A stretch of 64,000 nt of DNA from Marivita sp041725935 (GTDB lineage Bacteria; Pseudomonadota; Alphaproteobacteria; Rhodobacterales; Rhodobacteraceae): the NCBI GenBank assembly GCA_041725935.1, contig JBGRQD010000018.1, positions 11,353-75,352 of the forward strand, in the 5' to 3' direction. Made by a program: the position numbers and the translations under genes. This document shows, one piece after another, positions 40,988 to 49,490 of this stretch (position 1 is the first letter of the stretch; each line of letters begins with the position of its first letter). Under the pieces are notes generated by a model that saw nothing but the letters and a program-made list of their open reading frames with translations, was not told where the DNA came from and ran no database searches.

Positions 40988-43432
40988 ATGACCTTGCCCC
41001 CCCATGCCCGCGCCGTGATCATCGGTGGGGGTGTCGTCGGCTGTTCTGTCGCCTATCACCTGACCAAGCTGGGCTGGACCGACGTGGTGCTGCTGGAACG
41101 CAAGCAGTTGACCTCGGGCACGACATGGCATGCGGCGGGTCTGATCGGGCAGTTGCGGGCCTCGTCCAACATGACGAAGCTCGCGAAATACACGGCTGAT
41201 CTTTATTCCACGATTGAGGCGGAAACCGGGGTTGCCACGGGGTTTCGGAAGGTCGGGTCGATCTCGGTCGCTCTGACCCATGAGCGGCACGAGGAGTTGC
41301 GCCGCTCTGCCGCCATGGCGCGGGCTTTTGGTGTCCCGGTCGAGGAAATCGACACGGCCGAGATCAAGCGGATGTACCCGCATCTCAACATCAGTGATGT
41401 GGTTGGCGGGGTCTACCTGCCCAGCGACGGACAGGGCGATCCGGCCAATATCGCACTGGCGATGGCCAAGGGCGCGCGGCAGCGCGCGGCGCAGATTGTA
41501 GAACGCGTCAAGGCCACGGGCATTTCCCGTACCGGGCGGCGGATCACCTCTGTCGATTGGGCGTCGGAAGACGGCGACACCGGCACGATCACCTGCGATC
41601 ATGTCGTGAATTGCGCGGGGATGTGGGGCCGGGAGGTGGGGCAGATGCTTGGGTTCAATGTCCCGCTTCAGGCCTGCGAGCATTTCTACATCGTCTCCGA
41701 ACCCATCGCAGGGCTGTCGGCGCTTCCGGTGCTGCGAGTGCCGGATGAATGCGCCTATTACAAGGAAGACGCAGGCAAGATGATGCTGGGGGCCTTCGAG
41801 CCTGTCTCGAAACCTTGGGCACTGAGCGGCATTCCCGAGAGTTTCGAGTTCGACCAGCTGCCCGAGGATTTCGACCATTTCGAGCCGATCCTGGAGGCGG
41901 CGGTGAACCGCATGCCGATGCTGGCCGAGGCGGGGATTCACACGTTCTTCAATGGGCCGGAAAGCTTTACGCCCGACAACTCCTACTACCTTGGCCAAGC
42001 GCGCGAGATGGACAATGTCTGGGTCGCCGCCGGGTTCAACTCCATCGGCATCCAGTCGGCGGGTGGGGCTGGCATGGCGCTGGCGCAATGGATGGAGGAC
42101 GGCGCGAAACCGTTCGATCTGGGCGACGTGGACATCGCCCGCGCCCAGCCTTTCCAGCGCAATCGGCGCTATCTCAAGGAGCGTGTGACCGAGACTTTGG
42201 GTCTGCTCTATGCCGACCATTATCCGTACCGCCAGAAGGCAACAGCACGCGGCGTGCGGCGGACGCCGTTTCATCAGCAGCTTCTGAATCGGGGCGCCGT
42301 CATGGGGGAAATCGCCGGTTGGGAACGGGCCAACTGGTATGCGACCGAAGGCCAGACGCCCGAATACGCCTATAGCTGGAAGCGGCAGAATTTCTTTGAC
42401 AACGCCGCGCGCGAACACAAGGCGATCCGTGAGAATGTGGGCCTTTACGACATGTCCTCCTTCGGCAAGCTGCGGGTCGAAGGCCCGGAGGCGGAGGCGT
42501 TTCTGAACCATGTCTGCGGTGCCGACATGTCGGTGCCAGTGGGCAAGATCGTCTATACGCAGTTCCTGAACACACGCGGCGGGATCGAGGCGGATGTGAC
42601 CGTCACGCGACTGTCGGAGACCTGTTATCTCGTGGTCACCCCCGCCGCGACGCGCGCGGCCGATCAGACGTGGCTCCAGCGTCACGTGGGCGATCAGCGT
42701 GTTGTGATCACCGATGTCACGGCTGGCGAAGGCGTGCTTGCCATCATGGGGCCGAATGCGCGCAAATTCATGCAGGCGGTGTCGCCGGATGATTTCTCGA
42801 ACGAGGCCAACCCGTTCGGCACCGCGCAGGAGATCGAGATCGGTCTGGGCACCGCGCGGGTGCACCGGGTGTCCTATGTCGGAGAGCTGGGCTGGGAGAT
42901 CTATATCTCTGCAGATCAGGCCGAGCATGTGTTCGAAACTCTCTGGGAGGCAGGGCAGGATCACGGGCTGACGCTGTGCGGGATGCATGCGATGGACACC
43001 TGCCGGATCGAAAAGGCGTTTCGGCATTTCGGCCATGACATCACCTGCGAGGATCACGTTCTTGAGGCAGGTCTCGGATTTGCCGTCAAAACCGTGAAAC
43101 CGGATTTCATCGGACGCGATGCCGTTTTGCAAAAGCGCGATGCCGGTTTGCAAACACGTCTGGTGCAGTTCCGACTGACCGATCCGGAACCGCTGCTTTA
43201 CCACCACGAACCGATCCTGCGGGACGGGAAGATCGTGGGCTATCTGAGTTCGGGTGCCTATGGACACCATCTGGGCGGCGCCATCGGCATGGGCTACGTG
43301 CCCTGCGCCGGGGAAAGCGCGGAGCAGGTGATGGCATCAACCTACGAGATCGACGTGGCGGGCACGCGGGTGCGGGCGGAGGCGTCGCTGAAGCCGATGT
43401 ATGATCCGGGGTCAGAGCGGGTGAAGGCGTAG
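40988..43432 (+). CDS. FAD-GcvT oxidoreductase, dimethylglycine dehydrogenase-like (copy B)
   Basis: An 814-residue paralogue of copy A with canonical features: 'VIIGGGVVGCSVAYH' (FAD), H48 in 'GTTWHAAGLIG' (covalent FAD), and a GcvT half with 'NTRGGIEADVTVTRL', where the Asp is the folate-contacting residue, and 'SYVGELGWEIYIS'. It should oxidise an N-methylglycine and trap the carbon as methylene-tetrahydrofolate, handing electrons to an electron-transfer flavoprotein. AAGGAG precedes ATG 40988. With BHMT and copy A this would take glycine betaine to glycine; the order of action is inference. Confidence 0.88.
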   Translation: MTLPPHARAVIIGGGVVGCSVAYHLTKLGWTDVVLLERKQLTSGTTWHAAGLIGQLRASSNMTKLAKYTADLYSTIEAETGVATGFRKVGSISVALTHERHEELRRSAAMARAFGVPVEEIDTAEIKRMYPHLNISDVVGGVYLPSDGQGDPANIALAMAKGARQRAAQIVERVKATGISRTGRRITSVDWASEDGDTGTITCDHVVNCAGMWGREVGQMLGFNVPLQACEHFYIVSEPIAGLSALPVLRVPDECAYYKEDAGKMMLGAFEPVSKPWALSGIPESFEFDQLPEDFDHFEPILEAAVNRMPMLAEAGIHTFFNGPESFTPDNSYYLGQAREMDNVWVAAGFNSIGIQSAGGAGMALAQWMEDGAKPFDLGDVDIARAQPFQRNRRYLKERVTETLGLLYADHYPYRQKATARGVRRTPFHQQLLNRGAVMGEIAGWERANWYATEGQTPEYAYSWKRQNFFDNAAREHKAIRENVGLYDMSSFGKLRVEGPEAEAFLNHVCGADMSVPVGKIVYTQFLNTRGGIEADVTVTRLSETCYLVVTPAATRAADQTWLQRHVGDQRVVITDVTAGEGVLAIMGPNARKFMQAVSPDDFSNEANPFGTAQEIEIGLGTARVHRVSYVGELGWEIYISADQAEHVFETLWEAGQDHGLTLCGMHAMDTCRIEKAFRHFGHDITCEDHVLEAGLGFAVKTVKPDFIGRDAVLQKRDAGLQTRLVQFRLTDPEPLLYHHEPILRDGKIVGYLSSGAYGHHLGGAIGMGYVPCAGESAEQVMASTYEIDVAGTRVRAEASLKPMYDPGSERVKA

Positions 43433-43475
43433 CCGGGTCCTTGTCCCTGCGCGCCAAGCTGCGTAGAGCGGGGGC

Positions 43476-44120
43476 ATGACAGACTATAGACCCCCCGACA
43501 CGCCGCTGGACGTGCTGCACGAGGATCATCAGATCCTGATCGTGAACAAACCTGCGGGCCTGTTGTCTGTTCCGGGAAAGACGCCGGAATTGGCCGATTG
43601 CCTGATTGCCCGGCTCGAGATTGCCTATCCGCAGGTGCTGCTGGTGCATCGGCTGGACCGCGACACGTCGGGTGTGATGGTCTTTGCCCTGACGCCACAT
43701 GCCCAGCGCCATCTCGGGCTGCAATTCGAGAAGCGACAGACAAAGAAGACCTATCTGGCCCGCGTGACCGGGCGGCTGAAGCCGAAGACCGGCACGGTGG
43801 ACCTGCCGCTGATCGTGGATTGGCCGAACCGGCCCTTGCAGATGGTGGACCATGAGACCGGCAAACCGGCGGTGACCGATTGGCGGGTGATGAAAGCCTC
43901 GGACACGGAAAGCCGGGTGCAGCTTTACCCGCAGACCGGGCGCAGCCACCAGTTGCGGGTGCATATGCTGGCGCTGGGGCACCCGATCCTTGGCGATCCG
44001 CTTTATGCACCTGAAACGGCGGATCAGTATCCCCGGATGATGCTGCATGCCGAGGAATTGCGCCTGCGCCATCCCGATGGTGGGGCTGGCATGAAATTTC
44101 GGGTCAAGGCACCCTTCTGA
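43476..44120 (+). CDS. RluA-family RNA pseudouridine synthase
   Basis: A 214-residue RluA-type pseudouridine synthase. The catalytic motif 'HRLDRDTSGVMVFA' places the nucleophile at D61, and 'TGRSHQLRVHMLALGHPILG' is the second family motif. Without an S4 domain it is of the RluA class that acts on 23S rRNA U746 and tRNA position 32, but the target is not certain. It follows copy B by 43 bases and ends with a clear terminator. Confidence 0.9.
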   Translation: MTDYRPPDTPLDVLHEDHQILIVNKPAGLLSVPGKTPELADCLIARLEIAYPQVLLVHRLDRDTSGVMVFALTPHAQRHLGLQFEKRQTKKTYLARVTGRLKPKTGTVDLPLIVDWPNRPLQMVDHETGKPAVTDWRVMKASDTESRVQLYPQTGRSHQLRVHMLALGHPILGDPLYAPETADQYPRMMLHAEELRLRHPDGGAGMKFRVKAPF

Positions 44121-44150
44121 GAGGTATCGAACGCTGACGCGTCCGACAGG

Positions 44151-44173
44151 CGCAGCCTGCGGCTGCGTTTTTT
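44151..44173 (+). terminator. Rho-independent terminator after the RluA gene
   Basis: Seven-base arms CGCAGCC and GGCTGCG, loop TGC, then six T. The T-run runs into the second copy of the 31-bp repeat. Confidence 0.87.
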
Positions 44174-44201
44174 GCGTATTTGGAAAGAGAAGAAGCAGGG
44201 G
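44171..44201 (+). repeat. 31-bp repeat, copy 2
   Basis: Plus-strand copy of the element at 40896-40926, inverted relative to it and identical over 31 bases. It begins in the terminator T-run and ends 25 bases before the end of the leftward aldehyde dehydrogenase gene. Confidence 0.75.
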
Positions 44202-44225
44202 ACTGTGCCCCTGCCCCAAGGGCTT

Positions 44226-45665
44226 TTATTCCGCGGCCCAGCCGGAAACCGCTTTGACCTCGAGGAAATCCTCGATGCCCCAGACGCCGCCTTCGCGCCC
44301 GTTGCCGGATTGCTTCATGCCCCCGAAGGGCGATCCGGCAGAGCGGCCGATACCGTTCATTTCAACCATGCCCGACCGCAGCTGGCGGGCCAGCCGGTTG
44401 CGCCGCGCGCCGTCTTCGCTCTGGACGTAGTTGGTCAGGCCGTAGACCGTGTCGTTGGCGACGCGCACCGCTTCTTCTTCGGTGTCGAACTTCATGATCG
44501 ACAGAACCGGGCCAAAGATTTCCTCGCGGGCGATCGTCATGTCATTGGTCACATCCGCGAACACGGTGGGACGGACGTAGAACCCCTTGTTGAGACCTTC
44601 GGGGCGACCCAGACCGCCTGTCACCAGCCGCGCGCCTTCGTCGATGCCGACCTGGATCAGGTCCTGGATTTTCTGCCATTGCGTGGCGTTCACCACTGGA
44701 CCGATATGGCGGCCTTCGGCAGACGCCGGACCGACGCTGACCTTCGAGGCGATCTCGCCCGCCTCTTCGACCACGCGGTCATAAATCGGCGCTTCGACCA
44801 TCATGCGCGAGGGTGCGTTGCAGGACTGGCCGGTGTTCTGCATCATGTGCAGCACGCCGCGCTTGACCGCCTTTTCATCTGCGTCGGCGAAGATCAGGTT
44901 GGCGCCCTTGCCGCCCAGTTCCAGATGCACGCGCTTGAGCGTGTCGGCGGCGGATTTGGAAATCAGCTTGCCCGCGCGGCTGGAGCCGGTGAAGCTGACC
45001 ATGTCGATGTGTTCGTGCGCGGAGAGTTGCGATCCGACACCTGCGCCATCGCCGTTCACAAGGTTGAACACACCCGGCGGGAACCCGGCCTCGTGCATCA
45101 TCTCGGCAAAGAGCATCGCGTCGAGCGGGCTTTCCTCGGACGGCTTCAATACCATCGTGCAGCCCGCGATCGCGGCCGCGCCCACCTTGAGCGTGACCTG
45201 GTTCATCGGCCAGTTCCACGGGGTGATCAGCGCGCAGACACCCACCGCTTCGTAGATGATGCGGTCCTTGGGGCTGTGATCGTTCAGCGGGCGGTCGAAT
45301 TCGAAGCCTTTGGCGGCATCGATGAAATTCTGAAGATGCCACGTGCCTGCGCCGACCTGGCTGGAGCGGGCCATGTCGATCGGCGCGCCCATTTCCATGC
45401 TGATCGCCTGCCCCATCTCCTCGCCGCGCGACTTGTAGATTTCGAGCAGTTTCTCGACCAGCGCGATCCGCTCGGCAGGCGGGGTCGCCATCCAGGACGG
45501 GAAGGCGGATTTGGCGGCGGCAACGGCAGCATCGGTATCGGCCTGACCACCCAGCGAGATCACGGCGCAGGGGTCTTCGGTCGACGGATCAATGACGTGG
45601 TAATCCCGGCCATCGACCGCATCGACCCATGCCCCGTTGATGTAGAACTGGCGTTTCTCGATCAT
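44226..45665 (-). CDS. Aldehyde dehydrogenase family protein
   Basis: A 479-residue NAD(P)-dependent aldehyde dehydrogenase. Motifs: 'LITPWNWPMNQ', 'LELGGKGANLIF' (general base Glu) and the nucleophile in 'NTGQSCNAPSR'; 'EEIFGPVLSIM' follows. The substrate is not obvious; 'WNWPMNQ' and the other signatures fit the broad-specificity aliphatic/aromatic group. It is divergent from the peroxiredoxin gene and convergent with the RluA gene. Confidence 0.92.
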   Translation of the reverse strand: MIEKRQFYINGAWVDAVDGRDYHVIDPSTEDPCAVISLGGQADTDAAVAAAKSAFPSWMATPPAERIALVEKLLEIYKSRGEEMGQAISMEMGAPIDMARSSQVGAGTWHLQNFIDAAKGFEFDRPLNDHSPKDRIIYEAVGVCALITPWNWPMNQVTLKVGAAAIAGCTMVLKPSEESPLDAMLFAEMMHEAGFPPGVFNLVNGDGAGVGSQLSAHEHIDMVSFTGSSRAGKLISKSAADTLKRVHLELGGKGANLIFADADEKAVKRGVLHMMQNTGQSCNAPSRMMVEAPIYDRVVEEAGEIASKVSVGPASAEGRHIGPVVNATQWQKIQDLIQVGIDEGARLVTGGLGRPEGLNKGFYVRPTVFADVTNDMTIAREEIFGPVLSIMKFDTEEEAVRVANDTVYGLTNYVQSEDGARRNRLARQLRSGMVEMNGIGRSAGSPFGGMKQSGNGREGGVWGIEDFLEVKAVSGWAAE

Positions 45666-45794
45666 CTGTCTGTCTCCCTTCAGAGCATTTCGGCGGACAC
45701 TGTGTCACCCCGGCCATCCGCTCGCAAGGGGGTGCAACGGCTGACCAAGCCCCCTATGTAACAGGCGGAGATCAACCCCGAGAAGGAGGCAAAT

Positions 45795-46448
45795 ATGGGC
45801 CTGCGTATCAATGATGTAATCCCCGATCTGACCGTGGACACCGATCAGGGCACACTCAGCCTGCATGACTGGATCGGCGACAGCTGGGCCATCCTGTTCT
45901 CTCATCCAAAGGATTTCACCCCCGTCTGCACAACCGAGTTCGGCGCTGTGGCACAATTGGCCGATGAATGGGAGCGACGCGCCACCAAGGTGATGGGCAT
46001 TTCGGTTGACGGTGTCGAGGATCACAAGCGGTGGAAAAACGATATCGAGGCGACCGCAGGCTGCAAAGCCGGGTTCCCGATCATCGCGGATGAAGACCTG
46101 ACCGTGGCCAAGGCGTTCGACATGCTGCCTGCGGAATACGCGCTGCCCGATGGTCGCACACCTGCCGACAGCGCAACCGTGCGCGTCGTGTTCATCATCG
46201 GGCCGGACAAGAAGCTGAAGCTTAGCATGACCTATCCGATGACCGTGGGGCGCAATTTTGCCGAAGTACTGCGCGCGCTGGATGCGCTCCAGACCTCGGC
46301 ACGGGAGAACGTCGCGATGCCCGCGAACTGGACCGTGGGTGAGGACGTGATCATACCAGTGGCCGTGAACGACGCGGACGCGATTGCCAAGTACGGGCAG
46401 ATCAACACGGTCCTGCCCTATCTGCGTACAGCCAAGCTGCCGCTGTAA
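45795..46448 (+). CDS. 1-Cys peroxiredoxin (Prx6 type)
   Basis: A 217-residue Prx6-like peroxidase. The peroxidatic cysteine is C45 in 'HPKDFTPVCTTE'; 'RVVFIIGPDKKLKLSMTYP' and the C-terminal 'MPANWTVGEDVIIP' are typical of the Prx6 group. It removes hydrogen peroxide and alkyl peroxides. GGAGG lies before the ATG. A terminator follows. Confidence 0.93.
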   Translation: MGLRINDVIPDLTVDTDQGTLSLHDWIGDSWAILFSHPKDFTPVCTTEFGAVAQLADEWERRATKVMGISVDGVEDHKRWKNDIEATAGCKAGFPIIADEDLTVAKAFDMLPAEYALPDGRTPADSATVRVVFIIGPDKKLKLSMTYPMTVGRNFAEVLRALDALQTSARENVAMPANWTVGEDVIIPVAVNDADAIAKYGQINTVLPYLRTAKLPL

Positions 46449-46476
46449 ATCCAGCGGGACGCATGTTTGGATTTGG

Positions 46477-46503
46477 GCCGGGGGATCACTCCTCCGGCTT
46501 TTT
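46477..46503 (+). terminator. Rho-independent terminator after the peroxiredoxin gene
   Basis: Nine-base stem with one G-U pair (GCCGGGGGA and TCCTCCGGC), 4-base loop, then five T. It touches the stop of the convergent OmpA-like gene. Confidence 0.8.
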
Positions 46504-47447
46504 CATTGCACCGAGATCAGCACCGCCTCGACCCGTCGGTTGGCCTCGCGGCCAGCTGCGGTGAGGTTCGTCGCGCGGGGGGACAAAAAGCCGACCCCGT
46601 CGGCGGCCACCTGAGAGGGGGGCACACCGCGCGTCAGGACATATGCCTGTGCAGCCTGTGCACGACGGCGGGAGAGCGCGACATTCGCCTCGAGCGATCC
46701 GGTCGCGTCAGTATGGCCGACAAAGGTGATCTGCCGGGTCGGATTGGCGGTCAGGTAGGCCACCACCGCATCCAGTGACTGCACCGGACCATCGCCCAGC
46801 GAGGCCGAGCCGCTGGCGAAATCCAGATCGGCGAGCACGACATGACCGGTCCGTTCCAATTGCGCCACAACATCACCGGCATCTTCGGGGATCGGTGCTG
46901 ACGCCGCTTGCGAAACCGAAACGCCGCTTCGTCCGGGTGGTCCGACCTCGATCAGTTGCACAAAGAGCGCATCGCCATCGCGGCTCACCAACAGGCTGAG
47001 CGCTTGGGTGGCATCGGCCGATTTCGCCGAGAGGAACCGGTAATCCGACAGGTCGACATACATGTTGGGCGCGCGCAGCACCTCGGTGCCGAAGCGGAAG
47101 TCGAAGCCGCCGCAGCTTTGGGCGTTGCAGTCGAAGATGATCTCGAACCCGTCCGACACAAGCTGTTCGCGCAATGGCCGAAGGACTTGTCCGGTGGTCA
47201 GCCCGGCACCGGAGATGCGCCACGCCTTGCGCCGCACCTCGCCTTCGAGGCTCGCGACCGGAATGCCCGCAGCTTCGGTCCAGCCACCGATGGGCAGATC
47301 ATAGCTTCCGGCGGGAGAGGTGCGCGACACGGTTTCACGCGCGCCGATGGGCAGGGCCATGTCCAGCGCCAGCACGGGTGCAGCAAAGACACACCCGAAC
47401 AGCCAGAGCCCGCAGAGTTCAGCGCGCTTGCGCGTGATACTCGTCAT
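46503..47447 (-). CDS. OmpA-family lipoprotein-like or exported envelope protein
   Basis: A 314-residue protein with an N-terminal signal segment ('GLWLFGCVFAAPVLA') that may be cut after ALA or lipidated at C20. The C-terminal OmpA domain is plain: 'ITFVGHTDATGSLEANVALS' and 'SPRATNLTAAGREANRRVE'. The middle region ('GFEIIFDCNAQSCGGFDF') has a possible disulfide. I start at 47447; it begins inside the end of the AhpD-like gene, so it belongs to the same leftward operon. Confidence 0.82.
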   Translation of the reverse strand: MTSITRKRAELCGLWLFGCVFAAPVLALDMALPIGARETVSRTSPAGSYDLPIGGWTEAAGIPVASLEGEVRRKAWRISGAGLTTGQVLRPLREQLVSDGFEIIFDCNAQSCGGFDFRFGTEVLRAPNMYVDLSDYRFLSAKSADATQALSLLVSRDGDALFVQLIEVGPPGRSGVSVSQAASAPIPEDAGDVVAQLERTGHVVLADLDFASGSASLGDGPVQSLDAVVAYLTANPTRQITFVGHTDATGSLEANVALSRRRAQAAQAYVLTRGVPPSQVAADGVGFLSPRATNLTAAGREANRRVEAVLISVQ

Positions 47448-47991
47448 TGGGCCGCATATCCGTGGCACTGGCCACGCGGTTGGTCATGTTGAAAAACGCA
47501 GCCACATTCGCGATGTCCCAGATGTCACGGTCACTGAACCCGGCATCGCGCAGCGCTTCACGGTCGAATTCTGCGATTTCGGCACTGGACTTGGTGATCT
47601 TTTCAGCAAAGGCCAGCATCGCGCGATGGCGGTGCGGCAGGTCGGCCACACGCCAATTCATCACCAGCATTTCACCCATCTGGGGATCACCCGACAAGGC
47701 GCGCACCGCTGCACCATGCGCGGTCAGGCAGTAGAAGCACTTGTTGATCGAACTGACGACCACCGCGATCATCTCGCGTTCCAGCTTGGTCAGCCCGCTG
47801 TTCGCCAGCATCAGGTCATTGTAAAGCGCGGTGAACGTATTGAGCTTGTCGACGTCAAAGGCATAGGCCTTGAGCACGTTCGGGATCATGCCCAGCTTGT
47901 CCTGGCACACGTCGAAATATTTCTGCGTTTCCGGGGGAAGCGGGTCGACCATCGGCAGGTTGAGCGCCGTGGGAAGAGTGTCTTTGGTCAT
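47419..47991 (-). CDS. AhpD-like peroxidase-related protein
   Basis: A 190-residue carboxymuconolactone-decarboxylase-fold protein. The redox motif is 'NKCFYCLTAHGAAV' (CxxC with the following His), as in the uncharacterised peroxidase-related family. It probably acts as a thiol-dependent peroxidase or oxidoreductase. ATG 47991 overlaps the GNAT stop by four bases, which rejects the longer frame to 48135. Confidence 0.87.
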   Translation of the reverse strand: MTKDTLPTALNLPMVDPLPPETQKYFDVCQDKLGMIPNVLKAYAFDVDKLNTFTALYNDLMLANSGLTKLEREMIAVVVSSINKCFYCLTAHGAAVRALSGDPQMGEMLVMNWRVADLPHRHRAMLAFAEKITKSSAEIAEFDREALRDAGFSDRDIWDIANVAAFFNMTNRVASATDMRPNDEYHAQAR

Positions 47992-48725
47992 TCGGGTTCG
48001 CTTGTCTTGGGCAGGATGCGGTAGTGGTATTGTCCCACAACCTGCATCCCGAGGGAAGCGTAGAGGCCGTTTGCCCCGACATTCCGCTGCGTGCACAGGA
48101 CGCTCATCCAGTCGGCGCCGTTGGCTTTGGCCCAATGCGCGGCCTGCCGCATCAGCCAGACGCCCATGCCCTTGCGGCGATGGGCCGGCGGGATTTCCAG
48201 CGCATGCACCATCGCGATGCCGTCATGGATCGCGCAATAGGCGGTGCCTGCGGGTTTGTCGGTGATCCGCCCGAGGATACCCGTTTTGGGCACCTCGGCG
48301 CGGTCCATCACGGCGATGCGTTCAGGGCCGATGCCGCCCGCCGCCCAGATGTCGCGCATGATCGCCAACGGCTCCCAGATCGCAAAGGCTGTGACGCGGG
48401 GGATTTGGACATCGGTCAGTTGGTCGACGGGACAGAGCCAGAGATTGACCGGGTCGATCACCTCGTATCCCCGTGCGGCCAGCGCTGTATCCAGCGCCTC
48501 TTCGCCCTCCCGGATCATGAAAAGCGCGTCCTGCCCCAGCAACCGCATCGCGGTTTCGGCGGCTGCCAGATCGTCATCGCTCCAGTCGGCTTCGGCGGTT
48601 GCCGCGCTCACCCGTTTGCCGCCCCCGGCCCCGTTCCGCAACATCCAGGGACCGGCAGGCGTGCGGTCGGCTGGTGGCCAGGTGGCCTCTGTCACGTCGT
48701 AGAGCGTCTGGACGGTGGGCGTCAT
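47988..48725 (-). CDS. GNAT family N-acetyltransferase
   Basis: A 245-residue GNAT protein. The acetyl-CoA pyrophosphate loop is 'RRKGMGVWLM', preceded by the beta strand 'IAMVHALEIPPAH' and followed by 'NVGANGLYASLGMQVVGQYHY'. The substrate is unknown. Four-base overlaps link it to the CinA-like gene before it and the AhpD-like gene after it, making a tight operon of cinA-like, GNAT, AhpD-like and OmpA-like genes. Confidence 0.85.
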   Translation of the reverse strand: MTPTVQTLYDVTEATWPPADRTPAGPWMLRNGAGGGKRVSAATAEADWSDDDLAAAETAMRLLGQDALFMIREGEEALDTALAARGYEVIDPVNLWLCPVDQLTDVQIPRVTAFAIWEPLAIMRDIWAAGGIGPERIAVMDRAEVPKTGILGRITDKPAGTAYCAIHDGIAMVHALEIPPAHRRKGMGVWLMRQAAHWAKANGADWMSVLCTQRNVGANGLYASLGMQVVGQYHYRILPKTSEPE

Positions 48726-49444
48726 GCAGGAAACAGGTCGACCAACCGGGCCATCGCGTGATCCACCCTGGCACCGTCGCTGCCGCGCACCACGATGTTC
48801 GATCCGTAGGCGCCGTTGTGCTGGAACGGATAGGACCCGATGGAGAGGTCCGGGAAATCGGCGGCGATCTGGCCAAGCGGCCCGGCGATGTCACCTTCGC
48901 CACGATCCACGCGCAGGGTTTGCGACAGGATCGGCGCGCCTCCGGTCAGGGTCGGAATGACGCTGGCCACCATCGCCTGAAACACCGAGGGTACCCCGGC
49001 CATGACATGCACGTTGCCGATGCTGAACCCCGGCGCAATCGACACCGGATTTTCGATCAGCTTCGCACCTTCGGGGATACGGGCCATCCGCTTGCGGGCG
49101 TCGTTGAACTCCATCCCGCGGCTGTCGTAATGCGCCTGAAGCAGCGCGCGGGCGTCTTCACGTACGCCGATCGGCACGTCAAAGGCCGCCGCCACGCAAT
49201 CGGCGGTGATGTCGTCATGGGTCGGACCGATGCCACCCGAGGTGATTACCGTGTCATGCGCCGCGCGCATAGCATTCAGCGCCGAGACAATCGCATCGCG
49301 GTCGTCGCTCACGATCCGGACTTCGCACAGGTTGATGCCGACCTTGGTCAACTCCTGCGCAAGATGGTGCATGTTGGCGTCACGCGTCCGGCCCGACAGG
49401 ATCTCGTCGCCGATCACGAGCATGGAAGCGGTTGGATTGGGCAT
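48722..49444 (-). CDS. CinA N-terminal (molybdopterin-binding-like) domain protein
   Basis: A 240-residue protein equal to the CinA/COG1058 nucleotide-binding domain: 'IGDEILSGRTRDANM' and 'TSGGIGPTHDDITADCVA'. It lacks the C-terminal nicotinamide-nucleotide amidase domain of full CinA (about 410 residues). COG1058 domains have ADP-ribose pyrophosphatase activity in some bacteria. First gene of the leftward four-gene operon; the divergent sfsA starts 46 bases away. Confidence 0.87.
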   Translation of the reverse strand: MPNPTASMLVIGDEILSGRTRDANMHHLAQELTKVGINLCEVRIVSDDRDAIVSALNAMRAAHDTVITSGGIGPTHDDITADCVAAAFDVPIGVREDARALLQAHYDSRGMEFNDARKRMARIPEGAKLIENPVSIAPGFSIGNVHVMAGVPSVFQAMVASVIPTLTGGAPILSQTLRVDRGEGDIAGPLGQIAADFPDLSIGSYPFQHNGAYGSNIVVRGSDGARVDHAMARLVDLFPA

Positions 49445-49490
49445 GTGTTGCGTCCTTGATCCTTCGTTTTCTCAGGTATAGGCGGGGCTT

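Noticed and set aside
40982..43270. A 762-codon open frame opposite the second FAD-GcvT gene
   Set aside because: It is a GC-rich antisense shadow: no ribosome site, no family-like motifs, and the opposite strand has unmistakable catalytic motifs.
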